64,000 bases of DNA from Acheta domesticus (lineage: Eukaryota; Arthropoda; Insecta; Orthoptera; Gryllidae), in NCBI GenBank assembly GCA_031308135.1, contig JAHLJT010000631.1, positions 220,885,584 through 220,949,583 on the forward strand, written 5' to 3'. Made by a program: the position numbers and the translations under genes. The notes beneath the pieces are model-generated. The model did no database searches, was not told the origin of the DNA, and saw only the letters and a list, made by a program, of their open reading frames with translations. Of this stretch, positions 45,026-56,360 are shown one piece after another (the stretch's first letter is position 1; every line of letters starts with the position of its first letter).

Positions 45026-45090
45026 CGTACTCGGTGCACAGAGCATTCTCCACGCACTCTTTGATCATACAGTTCCTTACTAATCGCCTA
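45012..45090 (-). repeat. Diverged relic unit of the 211-bp array
   Basis: Minus-strand GGAACTGTATGATCAAAGAG then TGCGTGGAGAATGCTCTGTG and CACCGAGTACGATTCGACC matches the array unit at about 80-85 percent. Its acceptor has decayed from CAG to AAG, one base off. It lies beyond SINE-B and marks the old end of the array. Confidence 0.85.
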
Positions 45091-46135
45091 ACAAAGTACA
45101 ACTTACAAAGCATGAAACAGTAGCGGAGTGAACCCATTCGCAAAAGGATGGTTGATGGGCAACTTAAAATTGAGAAATGAACAGCGACGAGAATCTATTG
45201 TAACTTCCTAGGAGGATGAAACTATCATGAACCGATCTAATAGAGACCCAATAGTCATGATATCTCACACTGCCCCACATTTAGAAATTAGGATATGTAT
45301 TACGTCATTTGAAATAAGCGATATTAAACATTGGACCCCAAATAGTGTTTTGATGAAAAATTGTTACGGTTAAAACTAAATTCCTTGAATAAATGCTAAA
45401 ATAATTTGAAACCATCCCAACCTGAGCAGAAATACTTTTGATGTTTTAAATTATTTTTATCCAAATTATAATAATTGTCATCGCACGTGTAGTCATATCC
45501 TCCAATGCTATTTTAAATAATAAATAATTATAGCAATATACAATTTTATTCACCTGTCAGCGTTCGTATATTTTTGTATTTGCTTCCATGTAATTGCTTT
45601 AAAAACATTTCGTAACTCTTTTAATCAGTAAAGCATCCTAAACTTTTGATGAAGTCAATGCATAGTGCTGACTCATCAGATGATTAATTGCACTGAATCG
45701 CGCCAGTACGATGAATTGCGATGACTGACAGACACATTTGCGTTCTGGGCCTGTCGACCCATTTCCCCAAGGGCATGCGACCTCTTGTCAGAGCCTTTGG
45801 CGATGGGCAGAGAGCGAGGTGCACGCGACTGCGCGTGCGCCAAGATGAGAGTTTGTGCAGCTGAAGCGTTGCACGAGGGGCGGCAGCTCTCGCAGGGCAT
45901 TTGTCACAATCCGTCACAACCGGGATGCACTTGGCAATACGAACCTTTCACACAATGTCACAGAACCAGGGACCAAAATTATCAATATCTGTTTTCAATT
46001 TGCCACATTTACCCTACCCAATCTCTCAGGTCACTGAAAAAGAAATCTGAATTAATGTAGTTATCGGGTTGTATGTTAATGTTCGGACCAGCATTGCCCG
46101 TTCAGAAACGCCGTGGATTGAAGATGTAAATGTAT
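45091..46135. other. Intron of gene 1 with an unexplained GC-rich patch
   Basis: AT-rich except 45690-45930, which is CpG-rich and open in two minus frames (74 and 77 codons). One reads KCIPVVTDCDKCP, the other CESCRPSCN, so cysteine spacing loosely like a pacifastin domain appears across a frame change. Not enough to call an exon. Confidence 0.35.
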
Positions 46136-46139
46136 ATTT

Positions 46140-47200
46140 TTGAAACTTTTCCTAAGATTTTAATCACTTTATTTTGCGTTATGTTGCTTCTTGCTTTCTA
46201 CAATTTCATTCGGCTATCAGCGTTAGTTTTTTTTCCGCACTTAGTTTGTAAGAAGAGAAAGTTATGTAAACGTGCTCCGGAAAACGGCGAATTTCCAACA
46301 GAAGAACTCTCGTTGTCGGGCCCTGGTAATGAAAAACTGGATAAATCTCGTTCCTATGTAAATTAATTCCTCTAACACTTTGTGAAGAAAAACCTCATGT
46401 TTTGTGGGTCCTTGATAACGAAAAATCAATTGGCGGCGAAACGTCTGTTTGTCCGTGGTCAACGCAACCGCCTAAATCGTTCAGGTGATTTTCTCCCAAA
46501 TTGATATTCATGGATCGATTTAAATGAACTCAAGGCCTTGCAGGTTTAAAACAAACGTGTTGCAAATTTTCTCAAAATGGTTCCAAATGTTTGCATTGCT
46601 CTTTGTCCTCAGATAACGTTAGTAAACGCTTAAAAGAATGGTGCAGATCTCATTTTCGTTGAAATCCCTGATTTTTCGAAAATTGCAAAGTTCAAATTTA
46701 TTTCGACATATTCCTACAACTACAATATTGAAGATAGAGATTTTTCTCAACAAAATATGTTCTTTAAATACAGATCTTTTAATAAGGACATGTACAATGT
46801 TTTTAAAATATAAGTAATTTTCGTGTAATTTTGTATAAAATGTAGGCAATTAAAGTTTTTTAAACAATTACTTTCTCTAAAAGTTTCGAATTTTTTCTTT
46901 ACATTTTCTTCTGGTATGTCTAAATCCTATTCGGTAAATGTAAGTGCTGTTAGTCTCATTTCCGGCGAACTGTGTATTTGCCTTAAACAAAAAATCAGAT
47001 CTTTAACAAAGTTCAGTACATTTTTTTGAAAACATGATAGTTTTTGCGTAATTTCTGCTTGAAATTAACGAAAGTTTTAAAAAAATCTCAAAAACCTCAC
47101 GAAATGTTTCCTTTTTTTATCCCATGGTCAAAACAAGGGACTCTTAAGAGAATGACGCTGGACTCATTTTCGTTGAATTCTATGAATTTGCGAAAATTGC
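46140..47200 (+). repeat. Family R copy
   Basis: Landmarks in order: GTAAGAAGAGAAAGTTATGT, CGGAAAACGGCGAATTTCC, TTGTCGGGCCCTGGTAATG, CTCATGTTTTGTGGGTCCTT, AACGTCTGTTTGTCCGTGG (microsatellite site), TCAACGCAACCGCCTAAATC, and the CTACAATATTGAAGATAGAG segment. It degrades after about 47150. Confidence 0.75.
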
Positions 47201-47944
47201 GTGTTGGAAACCATGGGAACGACAATAAGATTTTTAAGCGTCGCTCCAAGCGAGTAGGTCAAAACGACTGTGTGGTGCAGCGCACGGCGAGTTTACTGGA
47301 TGGACCCGAGTTCGCGTCTCGGAGCGAGAAAAATTTGCTCGTTGAAAACACTTATGCAGGTTTATGTAGTAGTATAAAACTGAGAGGCCGAGTTACGTTA
47401 CTTATCATTTAAATCGTATTTCTATCAGTTATGACTGGTACAAATACAGATCAAAATTAAATGAAAATTATGATGAAAGTGAATTAGTCTTGCATTAAAC
47501 AAAAGTCCTTTCTTTTATAACTAACGGAATTCGATGTTACGAATTTCTTACTTCTTACACCTTATTGTAGTTCAGACATTACACAATGCAGAATATTGTT
47601 TTTAGGTACCCTATTAGTTTAAAATTATGTTCGATTCTGAAGTCTTTCATTTCATGCTTCAAATTTGTACATTACCACGCAAGATACAATTTCCATGCAA
47701 GTCCGTTTGCTTCGATATCACTTTCTGAATACGAAGAGCAGGTTATTGGGGTGAAAGCGACGAGTTGTTGACCAGTTGCGATCAATCACGAAGGAACAAT
47801 TTTATCGCTAAGGTCAAGGGCACACGCATACATGTAGAAGTCACTATGTCACGAAAAAACGGGTCGTCGTATCTCATGAGAGAAAAGGTTGAATAGATGA
47901 TTGTGAGTTCTCTAAAAAACGCACATGTAAAACCTTGATAATGA
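47201..47944. other. Intron, no gene recognised
   Basis: 47265-47330 (GGTGCAGCGCACGG and CGAGTTCGCGTCTCGGAGCG) weakly recalls Pol III boxes but forms no cloverleaf. The rest is AT-rich. Confidence 0.35.
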
Positions 47945-48520
47945 AAATATTACGGTAGAAAATATTGAAATTGAGAATATTAGATTGTTTAAATACATAG
48001 ATACAATCTTAAATACAAGTAATTATATCGAAGAAGATACAAAAGAAAGCATAGGAGCTGGCAATAGAAAGTAATATTACATGTCTAAGAGCATTATTCC
48101 TTCCAAAATATTATCAAAAATATCCAAAATGCGGCCCTACTCGACAGTTACAAATCCACAAGCGTTATATAGATATAACGAGAGATGGGTCCTTAAAAAA
48201 CAAATGGATTAAAAGACAGCAAGGTTCTCAAACATTTGCGAACCCACCAAAATAATTGAAAAAAATTGGTTAAGAAAACTAAACCACGAATTACAAGTTT
48301 TGACGAAGAATATAACTCGTGAAAGAGATGTAAAATCCAGAAGGATATCTTGTCTAGAATATCTAGAAAGACTGGACAAGCAAGAATAGCAGGACCAAAC
48401 AGATCATGAACTGAAAGCTTCTAACAATTTGGTAAAAAAGGAAGGCCGAGAATTAGTTGGGAAAAGGAAGTGTATCAGATTGTCATTCATGTGCATGTGG
48501 TTGTCAATCATTCGCAAGAA
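47945..48520 (+). pseudogene. Non-LTR retrotransposon (LINE) reverse-transcriptase tail, decayed
   Basis: Plus-strand pieces in shifting frames read IRLFKYIDTILNTSNYIEED, then RWVLKKQMD, then NWLRKLNHELQVLTKN and finally GRPRISWEKEV. This is the familiar order at the end of a LINE polyprotein (FxYLGxxI, a basic middle, then GRPxxxW). Multiple stops and frameshifts interrupt it and no endonuclease or catalytic YADD box is present. Recognition rests on the order of short motifs, so it is moderate. Confidence 0.5.
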
Positions 48521-49010
48521 GATACATATATCATAAATATCCCGGCGACGGGAACGTGAAAAATCTTCACATCAGCGGGAACGTTGTTTCTAATAGACCC
48601 GCTCGTTATTGTAGGCTATTCAAAACACTAATTAATTAAACAAATGTTTTATTATGAATTAAAAGATGAAAATAATTCACAGATCCAATATTAAGCACAA
48701 AATATACCCCAATTTTTTAAAAGTGTCAGACTAGTGAACAAAAAATAAAATTGGAAGTGAACGAAGATCGAATAAAGAAAAGAAAATGTAGTAATTAGTT
48801 AATAACTACAATATTAACAAAATGTCTAGATGACTTAAATATAATGGAATCATGTTTTACAGTAATGTTTTATATAATGTTTTAATAAGATGTTTTTTGA
48901 GTGTGTTTTTTACAATACGTTTTTCGCCCATTTAGACCAATAGAAGAGAAATTCAAAAAGTAAAAATTAATTAAATTAATTCAGTAAGTAGTTAATTAAG
49001 TAAAAAATGT
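48521..49010. other. No gene recognised
   Basis: AT-rich. The 60-codon plus frame at 48457-48639 overlaps the LINE relic and shows no domain. Confidence 0.35.
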
Positions 49011-49430
49011 ATCTTCATTGCTGAAAATGCATCTCATAGTACCTATAGCAATTCCAAAAAAACTGATCTGCCTGATATCGCGACCCCTCGAATTTCCAAC
49101 GGTTCTTTTAATATTTAAGAATACTTTACACGACGCGCGATGTTCGTATTTACACCCTTTTCTGAAAATGTCTCTAAATTTTTTTCAATGCATTTTTTGC
49201 TGAAATAAAGGAAAACGTGCTTCTAAAAATGGCAGTAAACTCTTTGAAATTTCGAAAATTACAAAAGTTTAAAAATTGTTCGACTCCTCCCACAACTATT
49301 TACTGGAAGACAAATATTTTTAATGAAAACTGTTTTTCAAAATTAGATCTTTAAATAATGCCATGTGCATATTTTTGAAAAAAGAATAATTTTTGCGTAT
49401 TTTTAGTAAAATCGTAAAATTTTCATATTT
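49011..49430 (+). repeat. Family R fragment
   Basis: CTGATCTGCCTGATATCGCG then CCCCTCGAATTTCCAAC corresponds to the GATCTGACTCGAGG segment, followed by the GGCAGTAAACTCTTTGAAATTTCGAAAATTACAAAAG part. The outer thirds are missing. 49431-49873 is AT-rich with (GT)n at about 49836-49862. Confidence 0.5.
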
Positions 49431-49873
49431 ATAGAATTGTGAAGGGCTGCACATAAATGAACCGTATCAGAAGTGAGGATAATTACCAGTTTAGAGAATA
49501 ATTACCAGAGAAAAGAAGAACTGATAATTAGCAGCTTACAAGAAAATATAAATTCCTACAGAAAAATAACTAGATAGACCATTTACAAAGAATTAATAAT
49601 GAGAGATTGCCCACTAAGCCAATTATTAGCTTCCAAAAGGCAAAAGAGAAGTCGGAAGACCAAAGAAGAAACGTTCTTCTTGAGACAACTTTGCCGGAAT
49701 AGTTAAGATTGGCATAATGTATGTTTATGATAATGAAGAAACACAATTTTGATAAAGGAAATACCGTTTAACACAGACGAAACGCAGTATCTGTTGATTG
49801 AGAACGTCTGAAGAGTGCAAAGGGAAATGGAGATGTGTGTGCGCGTGTGTGCGTGTGTGCGTGGGGGGGTTAC

Positions 49874-49996
49874 CTGGATCGGAGCAGGTGCCGCGCGTGC
49901 AGTCAGTCATGCGCGCGTCCACAGAGCAAGAGCAGCTGCTGCAGCCGTCGGGCGCCGTGAACACCACGAAGGTCGGGCACTGGGCTCCGGGCACTC
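49874..49996 (-). CDS. Internal pacifastin-domain exon of gene 1
   Basis: The exon is 123 nt, phase 1 at both ends: acceptor TGTTCGCAG before GAGTGCCC, donor GATCCAG|GTAACC. It encodes 40 complete codons with one pacifastin domain, cysteines at 6, 18, 21, 23, 32 and 37 (Cys-x11-Cys-x2-Cys-x-Cys-x8-Cys-x4-Cys). The loop CTRGTC predicts P1 Arg, so a trypsin-like target. Asn after Cys2 is replaced by Ser and the family's Gly is absent. The segment APDGCSSCSC and the whole exon closely resemble the 4.6-kb exon, suggesting two tandem gene copies. Earlier exons, including the signal peptide, should lie beyond the right edge. The link to 42214-42620 is inferred from phase, strand and order. Confidence 0.88.
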
Positions 49997-50099
49997 CTGC
50001 GAACACACACACACCGAGTGGAGATTGTTTCGTAGTTCCATTCTACTACAGTCAAGAGGTCCGTGAGGACAGTTAATGTTTTATAGCGGGAGATTATGG

Positions 50100-50245
50100 A
50101 GTTACTCCTCCACTACAACGGGCAACAGACGGTGCCGACCTACGTCAGCTTTCGGGCTTTTCCTCCGCTAGTTATCGCTTCCAGCGAGGCACCGCTCCGG
50201 CTGGGACAATCTCCAAGCATCCGGCTGGTCCCCCGGATTATGTGA
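50100..50245 (-). mobile_element. SINE-A copy 9, short diverged fragment
   Basis: GACGGTGCCGACCTACGTCAG, GCGAGGCACCGCTCCGGCTGGGACA and CCGGCTGGTCCCCCGGATTATGTG follow the order of the SINE-A core. Both ends are lost. Confidence 0.55.
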
Positions 50246-50395
50246 TGATGATGATGATGTGAAAGTGTGTGCCATTCTGTAAGTAATCTTTGCTTGCATT
50301 ATCTCAAATTGCTTACATTATCTCGAAAAGCCAGTACTAATACTTCGGTTTCACTAAAGGTGTAATCGTCAGCCAAGCATTCGATGCCTCTATAT

Positions 50396-51367
50396 TAGGG
50401 ATGCGCCTTTAACAGCTAACTGTTATTTCTTAACAGTTAACGTTTAGTAACTGTTACGCAAAATAACAGTTATTTCATGTATCCTGTTATTAGCTGTTAT
50501 TGGTTGATATTCATAGTACTTCAATCTATTGGGCCAAACCCGAACTACTACAAGCTAGCGCGGCAACCATTTTGTACGACAACAGTTTCACTGCATGTAA
50601 TCAATCGTGATTAACAAGTGTTGAATTTAAAGATTCATTACTACATAATTCGTCATTATTACAAACCAAGTGCCACAATATTTGTATATTTTTATGGTAA
50701 ACGTATGGTATACTACTATGACAAGTTTGTCCTTTAAATTAAATCTGTTCAGTATGTTTATTGACTTCTTTCTGTCCCATTACAGCTTATATGTGAGATC
50801 CACTAATATTTCCCTAAGTGCGATAGAATACAATGTGTTACGGACAAATAACTCGCATTAAAATATTTGATATTCAATAGTCATTTCCACTTAGCCTGAG
50901 GGTAAGCAAAACACAGTTACTACTTATTATTATTTTTGGCACTCGTCACTTCACTATGAACATGTTTCATATTGGAAAGAATATTTGCAATCTGATCACG
51001 AATCACTATTATTTTAGTGATATACTATACACATTAGCTACTCATCATATTAACTATTATCCTTCCTTGGTAGATGATGGGTTCTTGTTCACATTTCTCT
51101 GTCCGTCCCTGCCCAAATATGTTTGGGAAAGTAGTGCAAGAAGCCATCGTGAGGTAGCTGCACAAGCGTTACGGTGCTACCAACGTTATTCGTTTTGCCT
51201 GGTTTAACTCTTAGCAGTCGCCACAACTCATTTAAGTCTTAACAGACGGCCATGTTAGGTTACTGATCATGGACGTGTTATTTTTCAACTGTTATTAATA
51301 ACCGCTATTACGAGTCCACTGTTATTCCGAAACAGTTATTGATGCAAAGCTATTAAGCCCATCTCTA
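50396..51367. mobile_element. Non-coding hAT element, 972 bp, perfect 8-bp TSD
   Basis: CTCTATAT is duplicated at 50388-50395 and 51368-51375. Inverted ends TAGGGATGCGCC and TAGAGATGGGCT match at 9 of 12 bases, and subterminal TAACAGTTA/CTGTTATT motifs are plentiful at both ends, the layout of hAT elements. The interior encodes no transposase; the frame at 50956-51207 has no known domain. Confidence 0.9.
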
Positions 51368-51375
51368 CTCTATAT

Positions 51376-52187
51376 CCACATTTCCCCATAAAGTCTTACA
51401 CAGTGTGTTTTACATTCCCTTTTGCTCATTCAGCTGCAGATGTTGGTGTTTGGGACGAGGGGTGATATCTTCTTGATTTCAATTCAGAGGGATCCTGGCA
51501 GTTACTTAGTGAGCCGCAGCCAATATTTTTGGAACGCCGCGCCGTTCTCATATCGTTCTTCAAGGTCAATGTGTCATTATTATTAGTAGCAGTAGCAGCA
51601 GTAGTAGTAGTAGTAGCGATAGTGGTAGTGGTAGTGGTGGAGGTGGTAATGGTGGTGGTAATGGTGGTTTTGATGTTATTCCGGTATTATTAAGTTTCCC
51701 CAGTACAATTTTCCCCTATCCCGCATCACATCCAGCAACAGCGCTTTCACGAACTACCCTTCCTAATATTTGATACGAATGAATTATTGGCTGGCTAAGC
51801 ACGGAACGGTTGTTGATAAATTTCATTTAGTTTTTACGAGGGATGAAAGACGAAACTTTTCACATGAGACGATTGAGATGAAAGATGCACGGGAAGTGTC
51901 ACGCATCCGTTTGAACAAAGTGTCTCATCAATAAACAACACGTTTCACATGCAACCTTCTCAAGAACCTATATTACACCAACAAGAAAGATTGTCTAATG
52001 CTAGCAAATGTTTTCAGACATTTTTATGTTACACATTTTATTAAACTATGTTACATTACATGTTTCCAATTATAAAATGAATGATTTCAATGCTGGTATT
52101 ATTTCTTGAAACAGGTAAATGATAATATTACAATGAAATTGGGCACGAACAAATGACAGCTCTGTAGCACCCGAACTCCCATACGGC

Positions 52188-52218
<31 letters not shown>

Positions 52219-52720
52219 TTTATTATTAATAAATAATAAGAATTATTAATAATTAAGTGCATAAAATGAAAGCCTTAAAAGTTCTATAAAATACTGAAAA
52301 GTTACATGATGTTATTGGTAGATGGCAGTAATGTTCCTAGAGTTTCACAAAATGGCCGACAGGTGGCAGAATGACTTTCAGCGCAGAAGTCAAGCACATT
52401 ATTTCAAAGTTGGCTACTCCAGAAGCAACATCCATCTCGTTAGAGCAGCGATCTGTAATCCGTTTCAAGAGGGTTACTAGCCAAATCTATAGCTTATTTG
52501 GCGTTCCAAATAGTTTTCATTACACGAGAGCGACTATTTTCTTTTCGATTGTTGCCCAAAACGCGCAATTTCATCTGTATTCAGAATTCAACTTGTATAT
52601 GGCTTAGGGTAGGGATCCCAGAATTTAAAAAAACTAGAACAGAGTACACTTCTCCCCAAAGTAGGTCTCACACAGTTTTAAATGTTTTTGAAGTTAACTA
52701 AATAAATGTTCTACCAAACT
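51376..52720. other. No gene; two microsatellites
   Basis: Trinucleotide-rich stretch at 51580-51665 ((AGT)n grading into (GGT)n) and (AAT)n at 52187-52217. The remainder is AT-rich; short plus frames at 52371-52607 and 52498-52701 have no support. Confidence 0.5.
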
Positions 52721-53214
52721 TCTTAATAGAGAAAATATTGTAATGCTGCAAGAAAACATGGCCATTATTGACAGAAAAAATCGTATTGTGGGTCTCTTCT
52801 GTTAAAAAAGTGAAAAAAAATTGTTCCTATTTGCGGTACAACAATTTCACTAAGACATTGTATAATCAGAATCTTCGTTTCGTGGGGCCTTGAAACCGAA
52901 AACTTACTTTACGGCAAAATATCCGTCCATTTCTCCGTCCGTCCGTCCGTCCGTCCGTCCGTCTGTTCGTCCATTTGTCCGTCCGTCCGTCCGTCCGTTT
53001 GTTCATTCGTCCGTTCCCGAAAAACGCAGATATTTTTTCTCCAAAATTGATATTCCCCGATCGATTTGGAGGAACTCGAGGCACTGTGAAACTGGAACGG
53101 AAATTTGGATTTTTCGAGAGACTTCACAAGATATCTCAACATTTTCAACATTTTCTCAAAATCAACTCAATATTTTTATTAAAATTTTTCCTCAGATAAC
53201 GAAAAGAATGTTTA
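52721..53214 (+). repeat. Family R copy with (CCGT)n expansion
   Basis: Landmarks ATTGTAATGCTGCAAGAAAAC, ATCTTCGTTTCGTGGGGCC, the (CCGT)n block at 52933-53010, TCTCCAAAATTGATATTCCC and AACATTTTCTCAAAATCAAC. It ends where the inverted copy begins. Frames through the block are Arg/Ser/Pro repeats and not genes. Confidence 0.8.
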
Positions 53215-53215
53215 A

Positions 53216-54830
53216 CTAGTGGTGCTACAGAATGGCACGACTTTCCCGTATTAGTTTTCTATTTTCTTGGGTCTTCGCTAGCTATTCGGAATTGCCACAT
53301 ACCCTTTCCTGCCAGTTACCATCTATCATCGCCAAAAGTACATTTTTTTGCCATTTTCTTAATTTTTCGGTTTCCTATTGGTAGAACAGAAACATTAATT
53401 TTAGAATATTAAAGAACACAAAAACCTAGCCGTAAATGGCAATTTTCTTTTAAAAATTATGTGCCGTTTAAGAGAAAATGGCGTTTTAGCACTACTAAAA
53501 ATGCGAAATTTGAAGCTCATTTTCACAGAAAATGATAGAGTTTTCAAAATACTTTATTTGAAATTATTTGAAGCACTTACACTCACAAATATAAAAATGT
53601 TTACAAATTGCGGATAATGTGCATATTAAAGATGTGAGAGATCTTTCAAAAAATTTACATTTATATAATTTTTGAAAAAACAAAAAATAACTCAAAATAA
53701 ATTTTACGCTATACTAAAGAGTGTAATTAGCACTATCCGTTACAAAAGTTTCAAGAAACAAATTGCAGCCATATACGAGAAAATGGCGTTTGAGCATTTC
53801 TGAAAATGCTGAAATTTGAGCTACTTTTCACAGAAAACGGTAGTGTTTTCGAGAAACTTTACTTGACATTATTTAAAGCATATATACTCGTAAATATAAT
53901 AATGTGAAAAAATCGCAGATAATGTAAATATTAACGACGTGAGAGACAAGTAAAAAAAATTACATTTTTGTAATTTGTGAAAAAACAACCGATAGACCAA
54001 AATGGCTTTTATGTCATTGATAGAGTACATTTACCACTATCCCTACCAAAAGTTTAAAGAGAAAATTTGGAGCCGTTTTTGAAAAAATTTTGTTTTTGTA
54101 ATTTTTTAAAATTGCACATACTACACGCAATATTGCACGAAAACTACCAAAATTTTGAAAAACATTTACATGACCTTTATTAAAGAACTCAATATGCAGA
54201 ACAAATTTTATTTGAAGAAAAAATCTCTATCTTCAATTTTGTAGTTGGAGAAAGATACAAAAAATTCAAACTTTCACAATTTTCGAAAATTCAGAGCTGT
54301 ACGTGAAAATCGAACCTATGCCATGTTAATAAGTGTATTTTATTAATAAGTGTATTCATACAAGAACTTTAAAGAAAAAATTTGGAGCCGTTTTTAAGAA
54401 AACTTTGAAAATCCCCGGGGGGCTTCATATAAAGTACCCCCAAATTTTGGAGAATCTTTTTCAAAATCTCAAAGCTTCGACTAGAATCAGATCGACCGGG
54501 GAATATCCATTTTGGAAGAAATCGTACGAATGGTTTAGGCGCTAGCAGTGCTCACAGACGGACAGACAGATGGACGGACGGACAGACGGACGTTTTCCTT
54601 TCAATTGGGTTTTCGGTATCAAGGACCTAGAAAACAGGGTTTCTGGCTACACCACGTGTTATGGGATATTTTTTTTCTTAATTTAGCAACTGGTTTTATC
54701 CACTTATTCGTTTTCACGGCCCGGCAATTAATTTTTTTCGGCCGAAAATTGGCCATTTTTTCGCGCAGCATTACATAACTTTACCTATACTACGTATATC
54801 ACTCCGTGTATACGTACATATACGGGAAAG
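53216..54830 (-). repeat. Family R, long inverted copy
   Basis: From ACTAGTGGTGCTACAGAATG then GCACGACTTTCCCGTATTAG (one terminus) through ATCTATCATCGCCAAAAGTA, GTGAGAGACAAG, GGGGGGCTTCATATAAAGTA, TGGTTTAGGCGCTAGCAGTG, a (GGAC)n block (54555-54590), to GCGCAGCATTACATAACTTTACC and ATACGTACATATACGGGAAAG (other terminus). This is the most complete copy in the window, about 1.6 kb. Both termini contain a TTTCCCGTATA-type sequence in opposite orientation, consistent with short inverted ends. Confidence 0.8.
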
Positions 54831-54960
54831 TAATAATGGCGCAAGTCTCATTTTCGTTAAAGTCCCTGAATTTTCGAAAATTTCAGAAGATCACAACTCT
54901 ATCGACACCTTGCTACAATTACAATATTGAAGATATACATTTTTCCTCAATAACATTTTT
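54831..54960 (+). repeat. Family R fragment
   Basis: TGGCGCAAGTCTCATTTTCG, TCCCTGAATTTTCGAAAATT and ACAATTACAATATTGAAGAT continue the distal section of the family on the opposite strand, right after the previous copy's terminus. 54961-55239 has nothing recognised. Confidence 0.6.
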
Positions 54961-55239
54961 TATTCAATTGGCTTGCGTCTGGGGGAAGCAGGGGGACGTG
55001 ACGCCCCCCCCTGCCCTGAAAATTTGGAATGGATCCCCGAAGCCTTACGTAGTAAAATAATCTACTTCCGTCGATATGTTAAATCCGTGATGAAAATGAG
55101 ATACACATTTTAAAATGTACATTGTACCGTACGATGATTCGTGATTGACTCTGCACAAAGTGTACGAGTAGTATATAAAGTTCCAAAATGGCAACCATCT
55201 ATGGAGGATGCTACATGATTGGCACAGGCTCACCGCGTA

Positions 55240-55500
55240 GTGATGGGCGAAACTATTAAATTATAAGAAGAGTTATAAAGAATAACACTGAAAGAAATAG
55301 CTACCAATTTGGACATTAGTTTTGGTACAGCGCAGAATATGTCCATAACATGCTATAGTTCAATAAAACGTCTCCAAGATGTGCCACGTCAGTTGAATTG
55401 AAACACCGTCGCGTCCATGCCTGTGAACAGCATTAACATCGTCAGAAGAAATACATTTGGGAAAAGAATCGCTGTAGGGGACGAGATCTGAGTTCACCAT
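55240..55500 (+). pseudogene. Mariner transposase fragment, decayed
   Basis: One frame reads RITLKEIATNLDISFGTAQN then VPRQLN, another HRRVHACEQ then RQKKY. These match the second helix-turn-helix and the following linker of mariner transposases (LKEIAxxLDISxGTAQ...VPRQLT...RVHACEQLL). Several stops and a frame change occur within 250 bp, and the catalytic region is missing. It is distinct from the copy at 32.3 kb, which preserves other segments. Confidence 0.7.
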
Positions 55501-55984
55501 CTAAAAAATATTTTTAATAAATGAGCAATTCTCATAACAAGTTTTCCAAATCAAGAGTGAGGGAATTTTCAGAGGCTCTGGATTTACGAGAAAGGACTTC
55601 AGGGCGAACACACGGCGCCCTTCCAAACTAATGACAAAAAAGCACGAATTTTTATAGTTACGAAAAATCTATTTACAAACAAGTTAACATCAAGCCTTAC
55701 AATTACATGGAATAAAGCTTGAAATCGTATCTGCATAGTGTGGTGGGCTGTATTTTACCCACTGAATTTCACGAATAAAAGGCTCCGATTAGCCCGGTAT
55801 ACTTCCATCTACTTGAGACAATCAATTTCACATAAGAAATCAATAGACAACATTACTGTTTAAATCAAACGCTTAGCAAGGAAAAGAAGCGTAGTATTAC
55901 TACAAGTGCTATTTACAAAGGATTAGCGTGGCTTTGGCATCTGATTGGTGATTCCATGCGCGTCAGCTGCGGTTTAGCCCATAA
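55501..55984. other. No gene recognised
   Basis: AT-rich DNA between the mariner relic and the next SINE. Confidence 0.35.
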
Positions 55985-56360
55985 ATGTAGTCCAGTAAGT
56001 GTTGTGAATGTTTTTTTCTCAAGAGGTTGCGGTGATCTTCCCCCGCTGAATGACGAGATCTGGCGCCGACATCAGTCGGCTTGCGGGGTTTTCCCTAACC
56101 AGGTATCTCCCACCAGCGGGGAAGCGCCCCAGCCGGCAGAAGTTCCAAGCTCCCAGCTGGTATCCCTACATGTGCGGAAGTGTACTTCATGTAATTAAGG
56201 AGTTACGATAGAAGAAGGAAAGGGGAAGAAAAACTCGCGCGTGGTCCATTTGTTTGGGCACTGCTCCGGCATTCGCATGGTGTTTATTGGAGAAACCTCG
56301 GAAAACTACCGATCAGAGCAGTCGGCCAAATGAAGTTTCCTCCATACAGCGGCTGAATTC
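55985..56360 (-). mobile_element. SINE-A copy 8, inverted
   Basis: Landmarks ATGACGAGATCTGGCGCCGAC, GGTATCTCCCACCAGCGGGGAAGCGCCCCAGCC (within 56101-56134), GGTGTTTATTGGAGAAACC and GCGGCTGAATTCGTCC. No Pol III boxes remain; the AATC tail is absent. Confidence 0.75.

Noticed and set aside
47265..47335. Possible third SINE or tRNA head
   Set aside because: Box B-like CGAGTTCGCGTCTCGG is present, but box A is poor and no second copy is seen.
52890..53219. 109-codon plus frame with repeated Pro/Ser/Val/Arg
   Set aside because: Translation of the (CCGT)n block in family R.
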